NCBI RefSeq assembly: GCF_010993775.1
Contig: NZ_WOTO01000014.1
Span: 1-64,000 of the forward strand
Direction: 5' to 3'
DNA from: Fodinicola feengrottensis
GTDB lineage: Bacteria; Actinomycetota; Actinomycetes; Mycobacteriales; HKI-0501
DNA length: 64,000 nt
A model generated the notes under the pieces. It was not told the origin of the DNA, ran no database searches, and saw only the letters and a program-made list of their open reading frames with translations. How positions within the stretch are numbered: the first letter of the stretch is position 1; each line of letters begins with the position of its first letter. Shown here piece by piece: positions 10,410 through 19,088 of this stretch. Position numbers and translations under genes: made by a program.

Positions 10410-10742
10410 GTGGGCGCTTGGGATCTTCACGTTCCCGCCATCCAGGGTGTGCTGACCAAGACCCAAGGTGTCGCCAAGGGCTTCGAAGCCGAAATGACCA
10501 GCCTGCAGACCTCCATGCAGAACGGCACGCAGGCGACCCAGTCGCAGATCATCGCGACCGCGATGTCGACCTTCGCCGACAAGATCAAGCCACTGGAGTT
10601 CGTGGTCAAGCGCACCGGCGATGCGATGACCGGCGCGGTGAACGCGGTCAACGCGTACGTCAAGGGTGACCTGGAGATGGCTGCCAACGCACAGAAAGCC
10701 GCCTCGTCGGCGACTGTGCCGCCGGCCTGGGAGAAGAAGTAA
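10410..10742 (+). CDS. DUF6507-like small helical protein
   Basis: GTG at 10410 follows GGGGAGGAC at good spacing; 110 residues, intact. Text such as TAMSTFADKIKPLEF, then AVNAYVKGDLEMAANAQ, matches my recollection of the actinobacterial DUF6507 family, helical WXG100-like proteins coded just ahead of large type VII toxins. The consensus of about 110 residues with a GDLEMA signature near the C-terminus is met. It probably works as a dedicated partner or export adaptor for the following toxin, as the small helical proteins before LXG/WXG toxins do; that role is inferred. Confidence 0.7.
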   Translation: MGAWDLHVPAIQGVLTKTQGVAKGFEAEMTSLQTSMQNGTQATQSQIIATAMSTFADKIKPLEFVVKRTGDAMTGAVNAVNAYVKGDLEMAANAQKAASSATVPPAWEKK

Positions 10743-10760
10743 AGGACTGGCTCCGCCGAG

Positions 10761-12985
10761 ATGATCAACCCAGACGGAATCCCGCAGATCGGTGATGTCG
10801 AGGCGATCTCGACCAACGGGAAAGCCCTGCAGACCGCCGGGTCGAACATCTCCACCACTGGTGGCGATGTCGACTCGGCGTGGCAGGGCCTGAGCTCGTG
10901 CTACACCGCCCCGGAGGCCGCGCAGCTGTTCGCGGCGACGAATCCGGTGCGTACGAAGGCGGCCTCGGCCGGCACGGACATCGGCACTGTCGGGTCGGCT
11001 TTGGTGGCGTACGCGGCCGAAATCACCCCGCTCCAGGCCCAGTTGGCGAGTCTGAAGACGCGCGCGACGAAGTTCGTCGCCGACGTGAAGAACGACGACG
11101 ACTGGCGCAAAGACGGCGACAAGGTCAACGAGCACAACCAGATGGAGACCGACGTCAACGGCGCCGTCGCGGCGTGGATGGCGGCCCAGCGGACCTGCGC
11201 GAACAAGATCATCGCGCTCTGGGGTGGCACGCCGTACGTCCAGGACAACGGCGACGACAAGACCGATCCCAACGAGTTCGGGTATTCGCAGGACCAGCTC
11301 AACCAGGCGCTGAACTCCGACAAGGGCCTGCCGTGGGGCAAGCCTGAAGAGCGGGACAAGCCCTGGTATGAGGACGCCTGGGACGGCGTTGTCTCGTTCG
11401 GCAAGGGCTTCATCGTGGACGGCCTGTGGGGCACGATCAAGGGCCTCGGAAATCTGGTCGGTTTCGGTGGCTGGGACGGCTTCGTCGCCTCCTGGAAGGG
11501 CATTGGCGAGCTGGCTTTGTTGGTGACGCCAGGGGCCTTGCCGCTGGCGCTGACCATCGATCAGACCACCGGCATTCCCGGCATGCCCAAGGGTGGTCTG
11601 AGCAACGACTACCTGAACATGGGCAAGAGCCTGATCGCGTACGACGAGTGGGGCAAGGATCCGGATCCGGCACGGGCCAGTGGCGCGGTGGTCTTCAACA
11701 TCGCCTCGGTCGTTTTCGGCACCAAGGGCGCCGGCGCCGGCCTCAAGGGCACCAGCCTCGCCGGCAAGGCCGCCGACGTGGCCGGCACCCTGGCGGCCAG
11801 GTTCCCCAAGATCGCCGACTTCACCGCCACCGTCGCGTCCAAGATCCCGGACGTGAAGCTGCCCAAGCTCACCGATCTGGTCGACATCAAGATCCCGAAG
11901 CTCGCCGACCTGAAACTCCCGTGGTCCAAGACGCCGGACCTGAAGATCCCGCATGTGGACACTCCGGACGTGAACTTGCCGCACACCCCGGACGTACACC
12001 CGCCACACGCCGAACTGCCCGACGGTCCGACCAACCCGCACGTCCACGACACCGACGTGAACACCCACCCCGACCACACGACCACACGCCGACCGACACG
12101 CACGACCCGAACGAACGCGCCGCACGACCCCGCGAATCCGCACGATCCTGCGAACCCGCACGACCCCGCGAATCCGCACGATCCTGCGAATCCGCACGAT
12201 CCCGCAAACCCGCACGATCCCGCGGGTACGCATGACCCCGCGAACTCGCATGACCCGGCCAACTCGCATGACCCGAGTGGGCATGACGCTCAGGGCAGTC
12301 ACGGGCATGATGGCAGCCCGGCGGATCCGCACCTGGGCCATCAGCCGGACGGATCGTGGAAGGGCGAGAACGGCCTACATCTGAACCCGGCCGACAGTGC
12401 CGCGGCTGATCACTTCATCGACCAGGTGGCTGGCCACGAGCCCAAGATCAGCGGCAGCGTTGATTCGCTGACTCACCACATCGAGGGCGGGAAGCTGGAG
12501 GGTTTCGAGTACCGGCTGAAAGGCGCGGACTCGCTCAAGCGCAAGCTCGCCACCTACCTCCTGGAGAATCCGGGAGCTTCCGTCGCCGTGGTCTCGCCGA
12601 CGTGAAGGACGCGGTTCGCTACACCATCGACGTGCCTGGCGGCCAGTATTCGGCCGGGGTTGAGCACGCGGTCCAGGAACTCCAGCACCAGGGCTACCAG
12701 GCGGTGAAGTGGAAGCCGAGCTGGACCAACGCACCAGGTGACTACAAAGGCATCAACTCGTTCTGGAAGGACCCGAGCACTGGCCAGGTCTTCGAAGTGC
12801 AGTTCCACACTCCGCAGAGCTTCGACGCCAAGATGGTCACTCACGAGCTATACGAGGCGCAGCGGCTGCCCGGGGTCTCGGCCGAGGAGATCGCCCGCCT
12901 GCAGGCCGAGCAGGGGCAGATCTTCAGCCACGTACCGATCCCGCCGGGTGCCGGTGAGATCCCTCCGCCGACTATCGTGAAGTAG
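10761..12985 (+). CDS. Large type VII polymorphic toxin with C-terminal RelA/SpoT-like domain
   Basis: About 740 residues after repairing a break near 12595. Residues 1-115 are helical and WXG-like (TTGGDVDSAWQGLSSCY). Next comes a Trp/Asp-rich region and a hydrophobic Gly/Leu segment (about 210-340) typical of exported toxins, then Lys/Pro/Asp repeats, then nine His-Asp-Pro repeats (about 454-507). The end domain (about 575-725) carries FEYRLKGADSLKRKLA, DVKDAVRYTI, YKGINSFW and FEVQFHTPQSF. These match in order the ATP-binding Arg/Lys motif, Mg-binding Asp, substrate Tyr/Asn loop and catalytic Glu of RelA/SpoT pyrophosphokinases. Predicted to transfer pyrophosphate to a nucleotide or RNA of a rival cell. 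A small gene and an HD hydrolase follow directly. Confidence 0.8.
12120..12281 (+). repeat. Nine 18-bp units coding a His-Asp-Pro hexapeptide linker
   Basis: Nine in-frame 18-bp units: five PHDPAN, then PHDPAG, THDPAN, SHDPAN and SHDPSG. The repeat forms an acidic, His-rich, probably extended linker between the export half and the catalytic half of the toxin. Alternating GAC/GAT and AAC/AAT codons show the units have drifted. Confidence 0.95.
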
Positions 12986-12994
12986 GAGGGCTTG

Positions 12995-13249
12995 ATGGAA
13001 ACCATTACTTATTACGCGAAATACAACGAGCGCACCTCGCCGAGCAATCCGATCGGCGTGGTCCGTCACAGAGTGATAGACGGTCAGGACGTCGACGAGG
13101 CTTTCACCCGCAACCTGCGCTGGGAGCCGACTGATTACCTACGGCTCTATCGACTCGGTCACGACGACGTCGACCACGTGGAGATCACCGAGGCCGAGGC
13201 TGACGCCTTTGTCAAACGCATCAGTGCGAAGTTGTCCGGCGAAGGCTGA
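12995..13249 (+). CDS. Putative small immunity protein
   Basis: 84 residues from ATG 12995, with GTAGGAGGG ideally placed; a TTG just upstream is less likely. It begins nine bases after the toxin stop and ends five bases before the HD gene. The protein is acidic with several Tyr (METITYYAKYNE) and a C-terminal ITEAEADAFVKRISAKL helix. No family recognised and no signal peptide. Size, acidity and position right behind a polymorphic toxin make an immunity function the leading idea, but nothing in its sequence proves it. It could also be an adaptor for the HD protein. Confidence 0.65.
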   Translation: METITYYAKYNERTSPSNPIGVVRHRVIDGQDVDEAFTRNLRWEPTDYLRLYRLGHDDVDHVEITEAEADAFVKRISAKLSGEG

Positions 13250-13253
13250 GCGA

Positions 13254-13696
13254 GTGCCGGTCGATCTGGAATGGGTGGAGCGGTTCGCTCGGGAACGGCA
13301 TGCCGCGCAGGTTGACAAGGCGGGCCGGCCCTACGCCGAACACCTGGCCGCGGTGGCCGGCGGGATTGCCGAGCGGGGTGGCAGCCCGGACCAGATCGCC
13401 GCTGGCTGGCTGCATGACGCGGTCGAGGACGGGGTGCTGACCGAGGCGGAGCTGGCCAGCCTGGACGTGCCGGAAACCACCCGGCGGATGGTGCTGGCGA
13501 TGACGAAGCGGCGCGGCGAGCCGGCGGCCGACTATGCCGCCCGGATCCTGGCCGAGCCAGGTGCCCGGCTGGTCAAGGAGAGCGACTCGCCCACAACGCC
13601 GACCCGGCCCGACTTTCGGTGTTGGACGAACCAACCCGGCAGCGGTTAACCAGGAAGTACGCACGGATGCGCGAGCTGCTCGGCCTCACCAGCTGA
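13254..13696 (+). CDS. HD-domain phosphohydrolase, small alarmone hydrolase type
   Basis: GTG at 13254; about 147 residues with one break near 13590. It shows the full HD set in the order used by SpoT/MESH1 hydrolases: RHAAQVDKAGRPYAEH (first metal His), WLHDAVED (the HDxxED signature, about residues 52-58), and after repair VKESDLAHNADPARLSVLDE followed by RLTRKYARMRELLG. Such enzymes remove the 3'-pyrophosphate from alarmones. It starts five bases after the putative immunity gene, so it belongs to the toxin operon. The obvious idea is that it degrades the product of the toxin in the producer. A housekeeping nucleotide phosphohydrolase is the alternative. Confidence 0.8.
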
Positions 13697-14680
13697 ACGT
13701 ACGAGCCGCGTCCGCCGCCAGGTCTTGCATCACGTCCCGCATCTCCAGGTCCGCTAGCCACTGCGCCGGAATCGCGGCCGTACCGGCCACGGCGCCCAGC
13801 AGGTTGCCGCAGAGTGCGCCGGTGGAGTCGGCGTCGCCGGAGTGGTTCACCGCCAGCAGCAGCGCGTCCCGCAGGTCGTCACCGGCTAGCGCGGCACAGA
13901 CCGCGATCGCCAGCGCCTCCTCGCCGGTCCAGCCGCCGCCGAGGCTCTCCAGCAGCTCTGGCGTCGGCCGGCCGGCGGTGGCCAGCGCGATGCCAGCCGC
14001 CAGGGCGGCGGTCGTCTCCTCGTGCTTCGGCCAGCGGCTCAGCTCGGCCGCGGCGGCTTCCAGCGCATCCGGCAGCGAAGCGTCCGCGCGTACAGGACCT
14101 GGCTCACCACCGCTGCGAGTACGCCGGCGGGCAGGTAACCGGACGGGTGGCCGTGAGTCAGTGCGGCGATCTCGCTGCAAAGCGCGAAAGCGCGCCGCAA
14201 ATCGCCGCTGACGAACCCGGCCGGCGCGGCCCGCATCACGCCGCCGCAGCCTTTGGAGTCGTTGATCGGGTCCGCCACCGTGCCGGTCGGCCCGCCGGCC
14301 ACGGTCGCCCGCAGCGCTGACAGACAGGTGTTTCCGGGCGCCCGCAACGAATGCAGGTCGGCGATCCCCAGCAACCGGCCGGCCGGCTCGGCCGGCGGGC
14401 CGCCCTGGGTTTCCAGCCAGCGCAGGTAGGCCTGTCGGACCGCCTCGACCTGGTCGCCTTCCGGACCGGCCAACAACAGGCCCTCGAGGGTAAACAAGGT
14501 CATCTGGGTGTCGTCGGTGATCGCCCCACCGGTCCGCCCGTACGCCGGCGCGTAACTGGTCAACCCGGCCGGCCCGTACCGCTGCCGAATGCCTTGAATA
14601 GACAGGAATTCGATGGGGGCGCCGAGCGCGTCACCTACCGCGCCGGCGAGCAGACAGCCGGCCATCCGCTCCGGCAGCAT
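13686..14680 (-). CDS. ADP-ribosylglycohydrolase (DraG/ADPRH family)
   Basis: Removes ADP-ribose from protein or nucleic-acid targets. ATG 14680 has GGGAGG upstream. The N-terminus MAGCLLAGAVGDALGAPIEF, the metal motif ITDDTQMT and the C-terminal HSGDADSTGALCGNLLGA are diagnostic; about 330 residues after one break near 14085, the normal length. Its 3' end overlaps the HD hydrolase stop by 11 bases on the opposite strand. The proximity to a toxin island is suggestive, but convergent orientation means it is not co-expressed and may be unrelated. Confidence 0.9.
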
Positions 14681-15002
14681 GCTTTCGGTCCTCCCACGGC
14701 AATGGTGATGTGCCCTTCACCGTACTGCATGGTCCGATCGCCTGATTTCCCTGATTTTGGAACGAATGTGTACTCGATCGACGGACAAACGTGCCCGGAG
14801 TCCGCGACTTGCCGCTCCAGTGCCGGCCAGCGGCCGCTCAGCCGGGTCGGTACGCGCACCGCTGACTCGGCCATGGCGCCACTGTGCGATAGCTCATGCC
14901 AGGGTTGTTGTTGCTGCTCATGGCGTATCAGTCATGCTGGACCGCAGGGACGTCACACTGAGACCCGGTGCGACGGAGATTCACGATGGAGGTGGTGACC
15001 CG
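14681..15002. other. Non-coding gap, divergent promoters
   Basis: 322 bases between the ADP-ribosylglycohydrolase and the rhodanese, transcribed away from each other. No open frame has a ribosome site plus plausible coding bias. I see no strong hairpin or known riboswitch core. It must hold both promoters. Confidence 0.4.
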
Positions 15003-15344
15003 GTGCAGCCGAACGCGGCGAACTCGGTTCCCAGTATCACGGTCGACCAGGTGCCCGCGGACGCCTACTTGCTCGACGTCCGGGAGGACGACGAGTGGGC
15101 GGCCGGACACGCCCCGAACGCGGTGCACGTCCCGATGGCCGATGTGCCGGCCCGGCTGGACGAGCTGCCCGACGACAAGCCGATAGTGGTGACCTGCCGC
15201 GGTGGCGGCCGGTCGTCGCGAGTGGTCGCGTGGCTGCAGTCCCAGGGCATCAACGACGCTGTCAACCTGGACGGCGGGATGAAGGCCTGGTCCGCCGCCG
15301 GCCGTGACATGACCGCCGACTCCGGCCAGCCGCAGGTCATCTAG
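15003..15344 (+). CDS. Single-domain rhodanese
   Basis: 113 residues from GTG 15003, set by GGAGGTGG upstream; an in-frame ATG at 14934 lacks such a site. Elements: AYLLDVREDDEWAAGHAPNA (CH2A-like), the active-site loop VTCRGGGRSSRVV with the catalytic Cys, and VNLDGGMKAW near the C-terminus. Soluble sulfur-carrier or sulfurtransferase, single domain (GlpE/PspE class). Monocistronic: it is followed by a strong hairpin. Confidence 0.92.
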   Translation: MQPNAANSVPSITVDQVPADAYLLDVREDDEWAAGHAPNAVHVPMADVPARLDELPDDKPIVVTCRGGGRSSRVVAWLQSQGINDAVNLDGGMKAWSAAGRDMTADSGQPQVI

Positions 15345-15354
15345 TCGTACGCAA

Positions 15355-15393
15355 GAGGGTGGCCCGGCGCTGCGAACACGCCGGGCCACCCTC
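15355..15393. terminator. Bidirectional terminator, 15-bp perfect stem
   Basis: Arms 15355-15369 and 15379-15393 (GAGGGTGGCCCGGCG and its complement) pair perfectly around a 9-base loop. It lies between the convergent rhodanese and ABC permease genes and can serve both. No long T run follows, as is usual in high-GC actinobacteria. Confidence 0.85.
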
Positions 15394-15410
15394 GTATCTA
15401 TAGGTAAGGG

Positions 15411-16250
15411 TTACGCCGGGCGGCGGAAACCCTTGACGGCGAACAAGATGCCGACGACTGCCAGCACCGCGCTGGCGCCGAGCGCGGAGATCACTCCGGT
15501 GCCGACCGGTGTCGCGAGCGACAGGTGACGGGACGCGTCCACCGCGTACGTGAGCGGGTTGATCGTGGCGACCACCTTCAGCCAGATCGGCAGCGCGGCC
15601 AGCGGGACGAAGGCGCTGGAGGCGAACATCAGCGGGAACATCGCCAGGAAGCCGACGGTCTGCATCGCCTCCTCGTTCCGCAGCCAGGACGCGATCGCGA
15701 GGAACACCCAGGTCAGCGCCCAGCTGACGGCCAACGCCAAGAGCAGCGAACCGGTCACTCCGAGGATGCCGCCGGCCGGGTTGAAGCCGAACAGGATCGC
15801 CGCGAAGATCAGCAGGATGACCAGCTGGATGGCCGAGCGTACGAGATCGCTGATGCTGCGGGCGACCAGCACGGTGCCAAGCCGGATCGGCAGCGACCGG
15901 AACCTGGCGAGCACTCCGTTCTTCATCTCGGTGACCAGCCCGACGCCGGACTGCAAGGAGGCGCCAATGCCGGTGGTCACCAGGATCGCCGGCATCAGGT
16001 AGTTGATGTAGCTGCCGCCCTGGGTGAGCCCGGAGCCCATCAGTGCCTTCCCGAACACCTGACTGAACAGCAGCAACATGATCAGCGGCTGCAGCAGGCT
16101 GAAAATGATCAGCCGCGGGTTGGTGAGGAACTTGCGCAGCGACCGGGCGGTCAACACCGCGATCTGGGTGCCGACGCCGGCGCCGTGCCAGTCGCGCTCC
16201 CGAACGGGAGCGGCCGGCGGTTCTATGGGTTTGGTGAGTGTCGTTGTCAT
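15411..16250 (-). CDS. ABC-2 type efflux permease (DrrB-like)
   Basis: 279 residues, six hydrophobic segments after a cytosolic N-terminus ending RSLRKFLTNPRLIIFSLLQP. The central EMKNGVLARFRSLPI motif is the coupling signature of DrrB-type daunorubicin/drug permeases. It starts 17 bases after the ATPase stop, so both form one exporter. Intact frame. Substrate unknown; lipophilic drugs or lipids are usual. Confidence 0.9.
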   Translation of the reverse strand: MTTTLTKPIEPPAAPVRERDWHGAGVGTQIAVLTARSLRKFLTNPRLIIFSLLQPLIMLLLFSQVFGKALMGSGLTQGGSYINYLMPAILVTTGIGASLQSGVGLVTEMKNGVLARFRSLPIRLGTVLVARSISDLVRSAIQLVILLIFAAILFGFNPAGGILGVTGSLLLALAVSWALTWVFLAIASWLRNEEAMQTVGFLAMFPLMFASSAFVPLAALPIWLKVVATINPLTYAVDASRHLSLATPVGTGVISALGASAVLAVVGILFAVKGFRRPA

Positions 16251-16267
16251 AGGAAAGTCCTTTATGG

Positions 16268-17222
16268 TCAGGCCGCGGTGGCGGTGGAGTGCGCGAGGGC
16301 GAGGTAAACGTCGTCCAGGGTCGGTTCGCCCAGCGCCAGCTCGGCGACCTCGATCGAAGCGTCGTCCAGCGCTCGTACGACGGTGGTCAGCTGCGCGGAG
16401 GCGGTCACCGGGCTGGTGATCGTCTTGCGACTCGGGTCGTAGGCCGGCTCCAGACCGGCCTGGCGGAGCACGTCGACGGCCCGGCCGGACTCGCTGTTGT
16501 CGACCAGGGTGGCGGTCACCGACCGTTGCCCGACCTGCGACTTCAGCTGCGCCGCCGTACCGGCCGCGACCACCTGCCGCCAGCCAGCACGGTGATCGAG
16601 TCGGCCAGCCGGTCCGCCTCGTCCAGATACTGCGTGGTCAGCAGTACGGTCGTACCGTCCTGCACCAGCGACTCGACGACTCGACGATCTGCCACATGCC
16701 GACCCGGCTGGCCGGGTCGAGGCCGGTGGTCGGCTCGTCCAGGAAGATCACGTCCGGATGGCCGACCAGACTGGCGGACAGGTCGAGCCGCCGCCGCATG
16801 CCGCCGGAATAAGTCTTCGCCAGCCGCTTCGCCGCCTCGGTGAGGTCGAAAATCGCCAGCAGCTCGTCGGCGCGAGTTCGCGCCTGCGCCTTGGTGGCGC
16901 CCAGCAGTCGGGCGATCAGTACCAGGTTGTCGCGGCCGGACAGCTCCTCGTCGACCGCTGCGAACTGGCCGGTGAGGCCAATCCGGGAGCGGATCTGGTG
17001 ACCGTCCTTGGTCACGTCGAACCCGGCGACCCGGGCGGTGCCGCTGGTCGGCGGCAGCATCGTGGTGAGGACATTGACGACGAGCGTGGTCTTGCCGGCT
17101 CCGTTGTGACCGAGAAGGCCCATCACGCTGCCTTGCGCCACCTCGATGCTGACTTTGTCCAGCGCGGTGACCTTGCCGAACGTCTTGCTGACATTGATGG
17201 CTTCTATTAGTGGTTTATTCAT
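16268..17222 (-). CDS. ABC transporter ATPase (DrrA-like)
   Basis: ATG 17222 with GAGGGGG upstream and overlapping the end of the TetR gene by 8 bases. Walker [10 protein letters not shown], signature [15 protein letters not shown], Walker [14 protein letters not shown], then TTQYLDEAD. After breaks near 16680 and 16590 the C-terminal DrrA extension is present ([29 protein letters not shown]), giving about 317 residues. Pairs with the permease as a multidrug exporter controlled by the TetR gene ahead of it. Confidence 0.9.
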
Positions 17223-17880
17223 TGTTTCCCCCTCGGAGGTCTGTTTTGTCAGAGTTCGGGCGATAGGCGCCGTACAAAAGAACGTCGACTGTCTGGTTGA
17301 GATAGGCGTCGATCTGCTCTTGGGTGGGCCCCTGGTCGCCATAGCGCATCCGGGCGCCGAAGACGAGGCTGAGGAACAGCTGCGCGAGCTGGTCCGGTGG
17401 CACCGTCAGCTGATCCCGGTCGGGTTCCAGCAACTCGGCGACGGCCTCGGTGACGTTCCGCATGAAGTTCTGCGGACCGTTTTCCTTGGGCTCCTTATGG
17501 TCGTGGTGCTTGCGTACGTCATGGCCGGAGGCCGCCAGCGCCTGCATCAGGGTGCCGATCCGGGCCATTTGCTCCTGCATGACCATGCCGGCGCCGCGCA
17601 GCCGCTCCGGCAACGGCGTCTCGGTGCCAATCGCCCGCATCCAGCTCACCGCGTCGTCCATCTTGAAGACCTCGGCGACGCACGTACGGATCAGTTCTTC
17701 CTTGTCGTCGAACGCCCGGAAGACCGTGCCCTCCGCGATCCCCGCGGCCTGCGCGATCTGCTTGGTCGTCACGTTGGCGCCGTGTTCCAGCACCAGCGGC
17801 ATGGTCGCCTTGACGATCGCCGCACGGCGATCCTCAACACTCATCGCCGGCGCCCGGCGTCGACCCTGCTCGATGTCCAT
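17215..17880 (-). CDS. TetR-family repressor of the ABC exporter
   Basis: About 221 residues from ATG 17880; an upstream in-frame start at 17907 would place translation inside the operator. The N-terminal helix-turn-helix is clear (VTTKQIAQAAGIAEGTVFRAFDDKEELI). The C-terminus is the ligand-binding part. It is the first gene of a TetR-ATPase-permease operon and overlaps the ATPase start. Three inverted repeats with GAGTG/CACTC arms lie just upstream, so autorepression is very likely. Confidence 0.9.
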   Translation of the reverse strand: MDIEQGRRRAPAMSVEDRRAAIVKATMPLVLEHGANVTTKQIAQAAGIAEGTVFRAFDDKEELIRTCVAEVFKMDDAVSWMRAIGTETPLPERLRGAGMVMQEQMARIGTLMQALAASGHDVRKHHDHKEPKENGPQNFMRNVTEAVAELLEPDRDQLTVPPDQLAQLFLSLVFGARMRYGDQGPTQEQIDAYLNQTVDVLLYGAYRPNSDKTDLRGGNNE

Positions 17881-17893
17881 GCCCACAGAGTAC

Positions 17894-17909
17894 GAGTGAG
17901 CGCTCACTC
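17894..17909. promoter_or_regulatory. TetR operator O1, perfect 16-bp palindrome
   Basis: GAGTGAGCGCTCACTC, a perfect palindrome directly before the TetR start. This GAGTGA/TCACTC form is the usual operator of TetR regulators beside DrrAB-type exporters. Confidence 0.8.
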
Positions 17910-17923
17910 ATTTCAAGACCGAA

Positions 17924-17941
17924 TGAGTGAGTTCTCACTCA
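17924..17941. promoter_or_regulatory. TetR operator O2, 8-bp arms
   Basis: TGAGTGAG and CTCACTCA separated by TT, same arm sequence as O1, centre-to-centre about 31 bases (three helical turns). A weaker third repeat, GAGTGCT-CA-AGCACTC at 17967-17982, continues the array. Confidence 0.75.
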
Positions 17942-17966
17942 CATTGAGCTGGGGGCGCGAATGGGT

Positions 17967-17982
17967 GAGTGCTCAAGCACTC
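17967..17982. promoter_or_regulatory. Possible third operator-like inverted repeat
   Basis: GAGTGCT and AGCACTC separated by CA. It shares the GAGTG/CACTC ends of O1 and O2 but differs inside. It lies close to the 3' end of the flavoprotein gene, so it may be an operator or part of a terminator. Confidence 0.45.
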
Positions 17983-18008
17983 GTGGATGTCTCGATCTGA
18001 TGGGCGGG

Positions 18009-19022
18009 TTAGCCGCGGTCTAGCAGGGCGGTGGCTAGGGCGGCGCCTGATGACCAGGCGGTTTCGATGCGGGGGGAGCCCCAGGAGTCGCCGCAGAGGC
18101 CGATCATGGCGTCGCCGAGGTGATAGGTGGGGTCGTTGCCGCGTCCACCTGCCGGCCGGGCGTGCGGCCAGAGGTGAGTGTGAATCCAGTCCGGGGTGCC
18201 GGTGACGCCCAGGTCGGCGAGGGCCGCCAGCATCGGGCCGGCCGGGTCGGTGCTCGGGTCGGCCGCGGCGGATCGGGCGTACGACACCGTGGAGTGCGCG
18301 ACCAGGACTGGCGCTGAGTCGCCGCGGCGGGCGCCGTCGTCGGCGACGAAGCTGAGGATCGGGTGGTCGTTGACGAAGGTGCCGTTGGCGAACGGCCAGC
18401 AGCGTTCCCGGTAGCCGACGGCGACCGCCACCACTGGATCCCACGTGATGTCGGTCACTGCTGCGCGCTCGGCCGTGAGGGACTCGTCGAGGATTTCGGC
18501 GGCCGCCGCGTCCGGCATCGCGAGGACGACAGCCCGGTAACGGCGGCCGTCCGCGGTCGGTCCGGGGCCGACATGGGTCACCGGAGCGCCGAGCGCGATC
18601 GGCAGGCCTTCGGCTAGGTCCTGTACGAGCGCCTGTAGTCCGGCTGGCGCGGCATACCGCATCGGACCTGCGCTTACTTCGGCTGGCCGGCCCGGCGCGT
18701 ACGCGTCGAAGGTGTCAGTCCATGGGCGGGCGACACCACGCTTGACCCAGTAGGCCACTATGTCTGAAAAGTCACGATAGCGAGCGGTGAAATATGACGC
18801 ACCCAGATCGACCGGACGGCCGTGCAGGTGGGGTGCAAACATCCGACCACCGGGCGTTTTCCGTACTTCCCGGAGCTCAACCGACAGATTGCCGGAAATC
18901 AATCGACGTGCACACGAAACGCCAGCGACCCCTCCGCCGATGACTAGATGAGTGGTGGAGTCGTCGCTGGCTGCAGTCTCGGTGGGAATGTGGCCGTTAA
19001 CCCTGGACATGGTGTGCACCAT
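18009..19022 (-). CDS. Renalase-like NAD/FAD-dependent oxidoreductase
   Basis: 337 residues. Dinucleotide-binding motif HLVIGGGVAGVSCARRL near residue 25, followed by TPGGRMFAPHLHGRPVDLGASYFTAR, which is typical of amine-oxidase/renalase-like flavoproteins. The C-terminal GLCGDSWGSPRIETAWSSG is the second FAD contact and closes the fold. Soluble. A start at the inner Met (MSRVNG) is also possible. Substrate not predictable; renalase relatives oxidise aberrant dihydronicotinamides. Confidence 0.85.
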   Translation of the reverse strand: MVHTMSRVNGHIPTETAASDDSTTHLVIGGGVAGVSCARRLISGNLSVELREVRKTPGGRMFAPHLHGRPVDLGASYFTARYRDFSDIVAYWVKRGVARPWTDTFDAYAPGRPAEVSAGPMRYAAPAGLQALVQDLAEGLPIALGAPVTHVGPGPTADGRRYRAVVLAMPDAAAAEILDESLTAERAAVTDITWDPVVAVAVGYRERCWPFANGTFVNDHPILSFVADDGARRGDSAPVLVAHSTVSYARSAAADPSTDPAGPMLAALADLGVTGTPDWIHTHLWPHARPAGGRGNDPTYHLGDAMIGLCGDSWGSPRIETAWSSGAALATALLDRG

Positions 19023-19088
19023 CTACGAAGATTTGTTACAGATTATCGGGACGGAGGGTGACATCGGTGACGCTGCGATCCGTCCGTG

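Noticed and set aside
12120..12281. CRISPR array
   Set aside because: The 18-bp units follow each other without spacers and are in frame inside a coding region; no cas genes are present.
10155..12341. 728-codon minus-strand frame opposite the toxin gene
   Set aside because: Repetitive Arg/Val/Gly text created by the complementary strand; the plus strand carries recognised domains and ribosome sites.
14635..14874. 79-codon minus-strand frame upstream of the ADP-ribosylglycohydrolase
   Set aside because: It runs into the true gene in another frame, and the glycohydrolase has its own GGGAGG site; no family resemblance.
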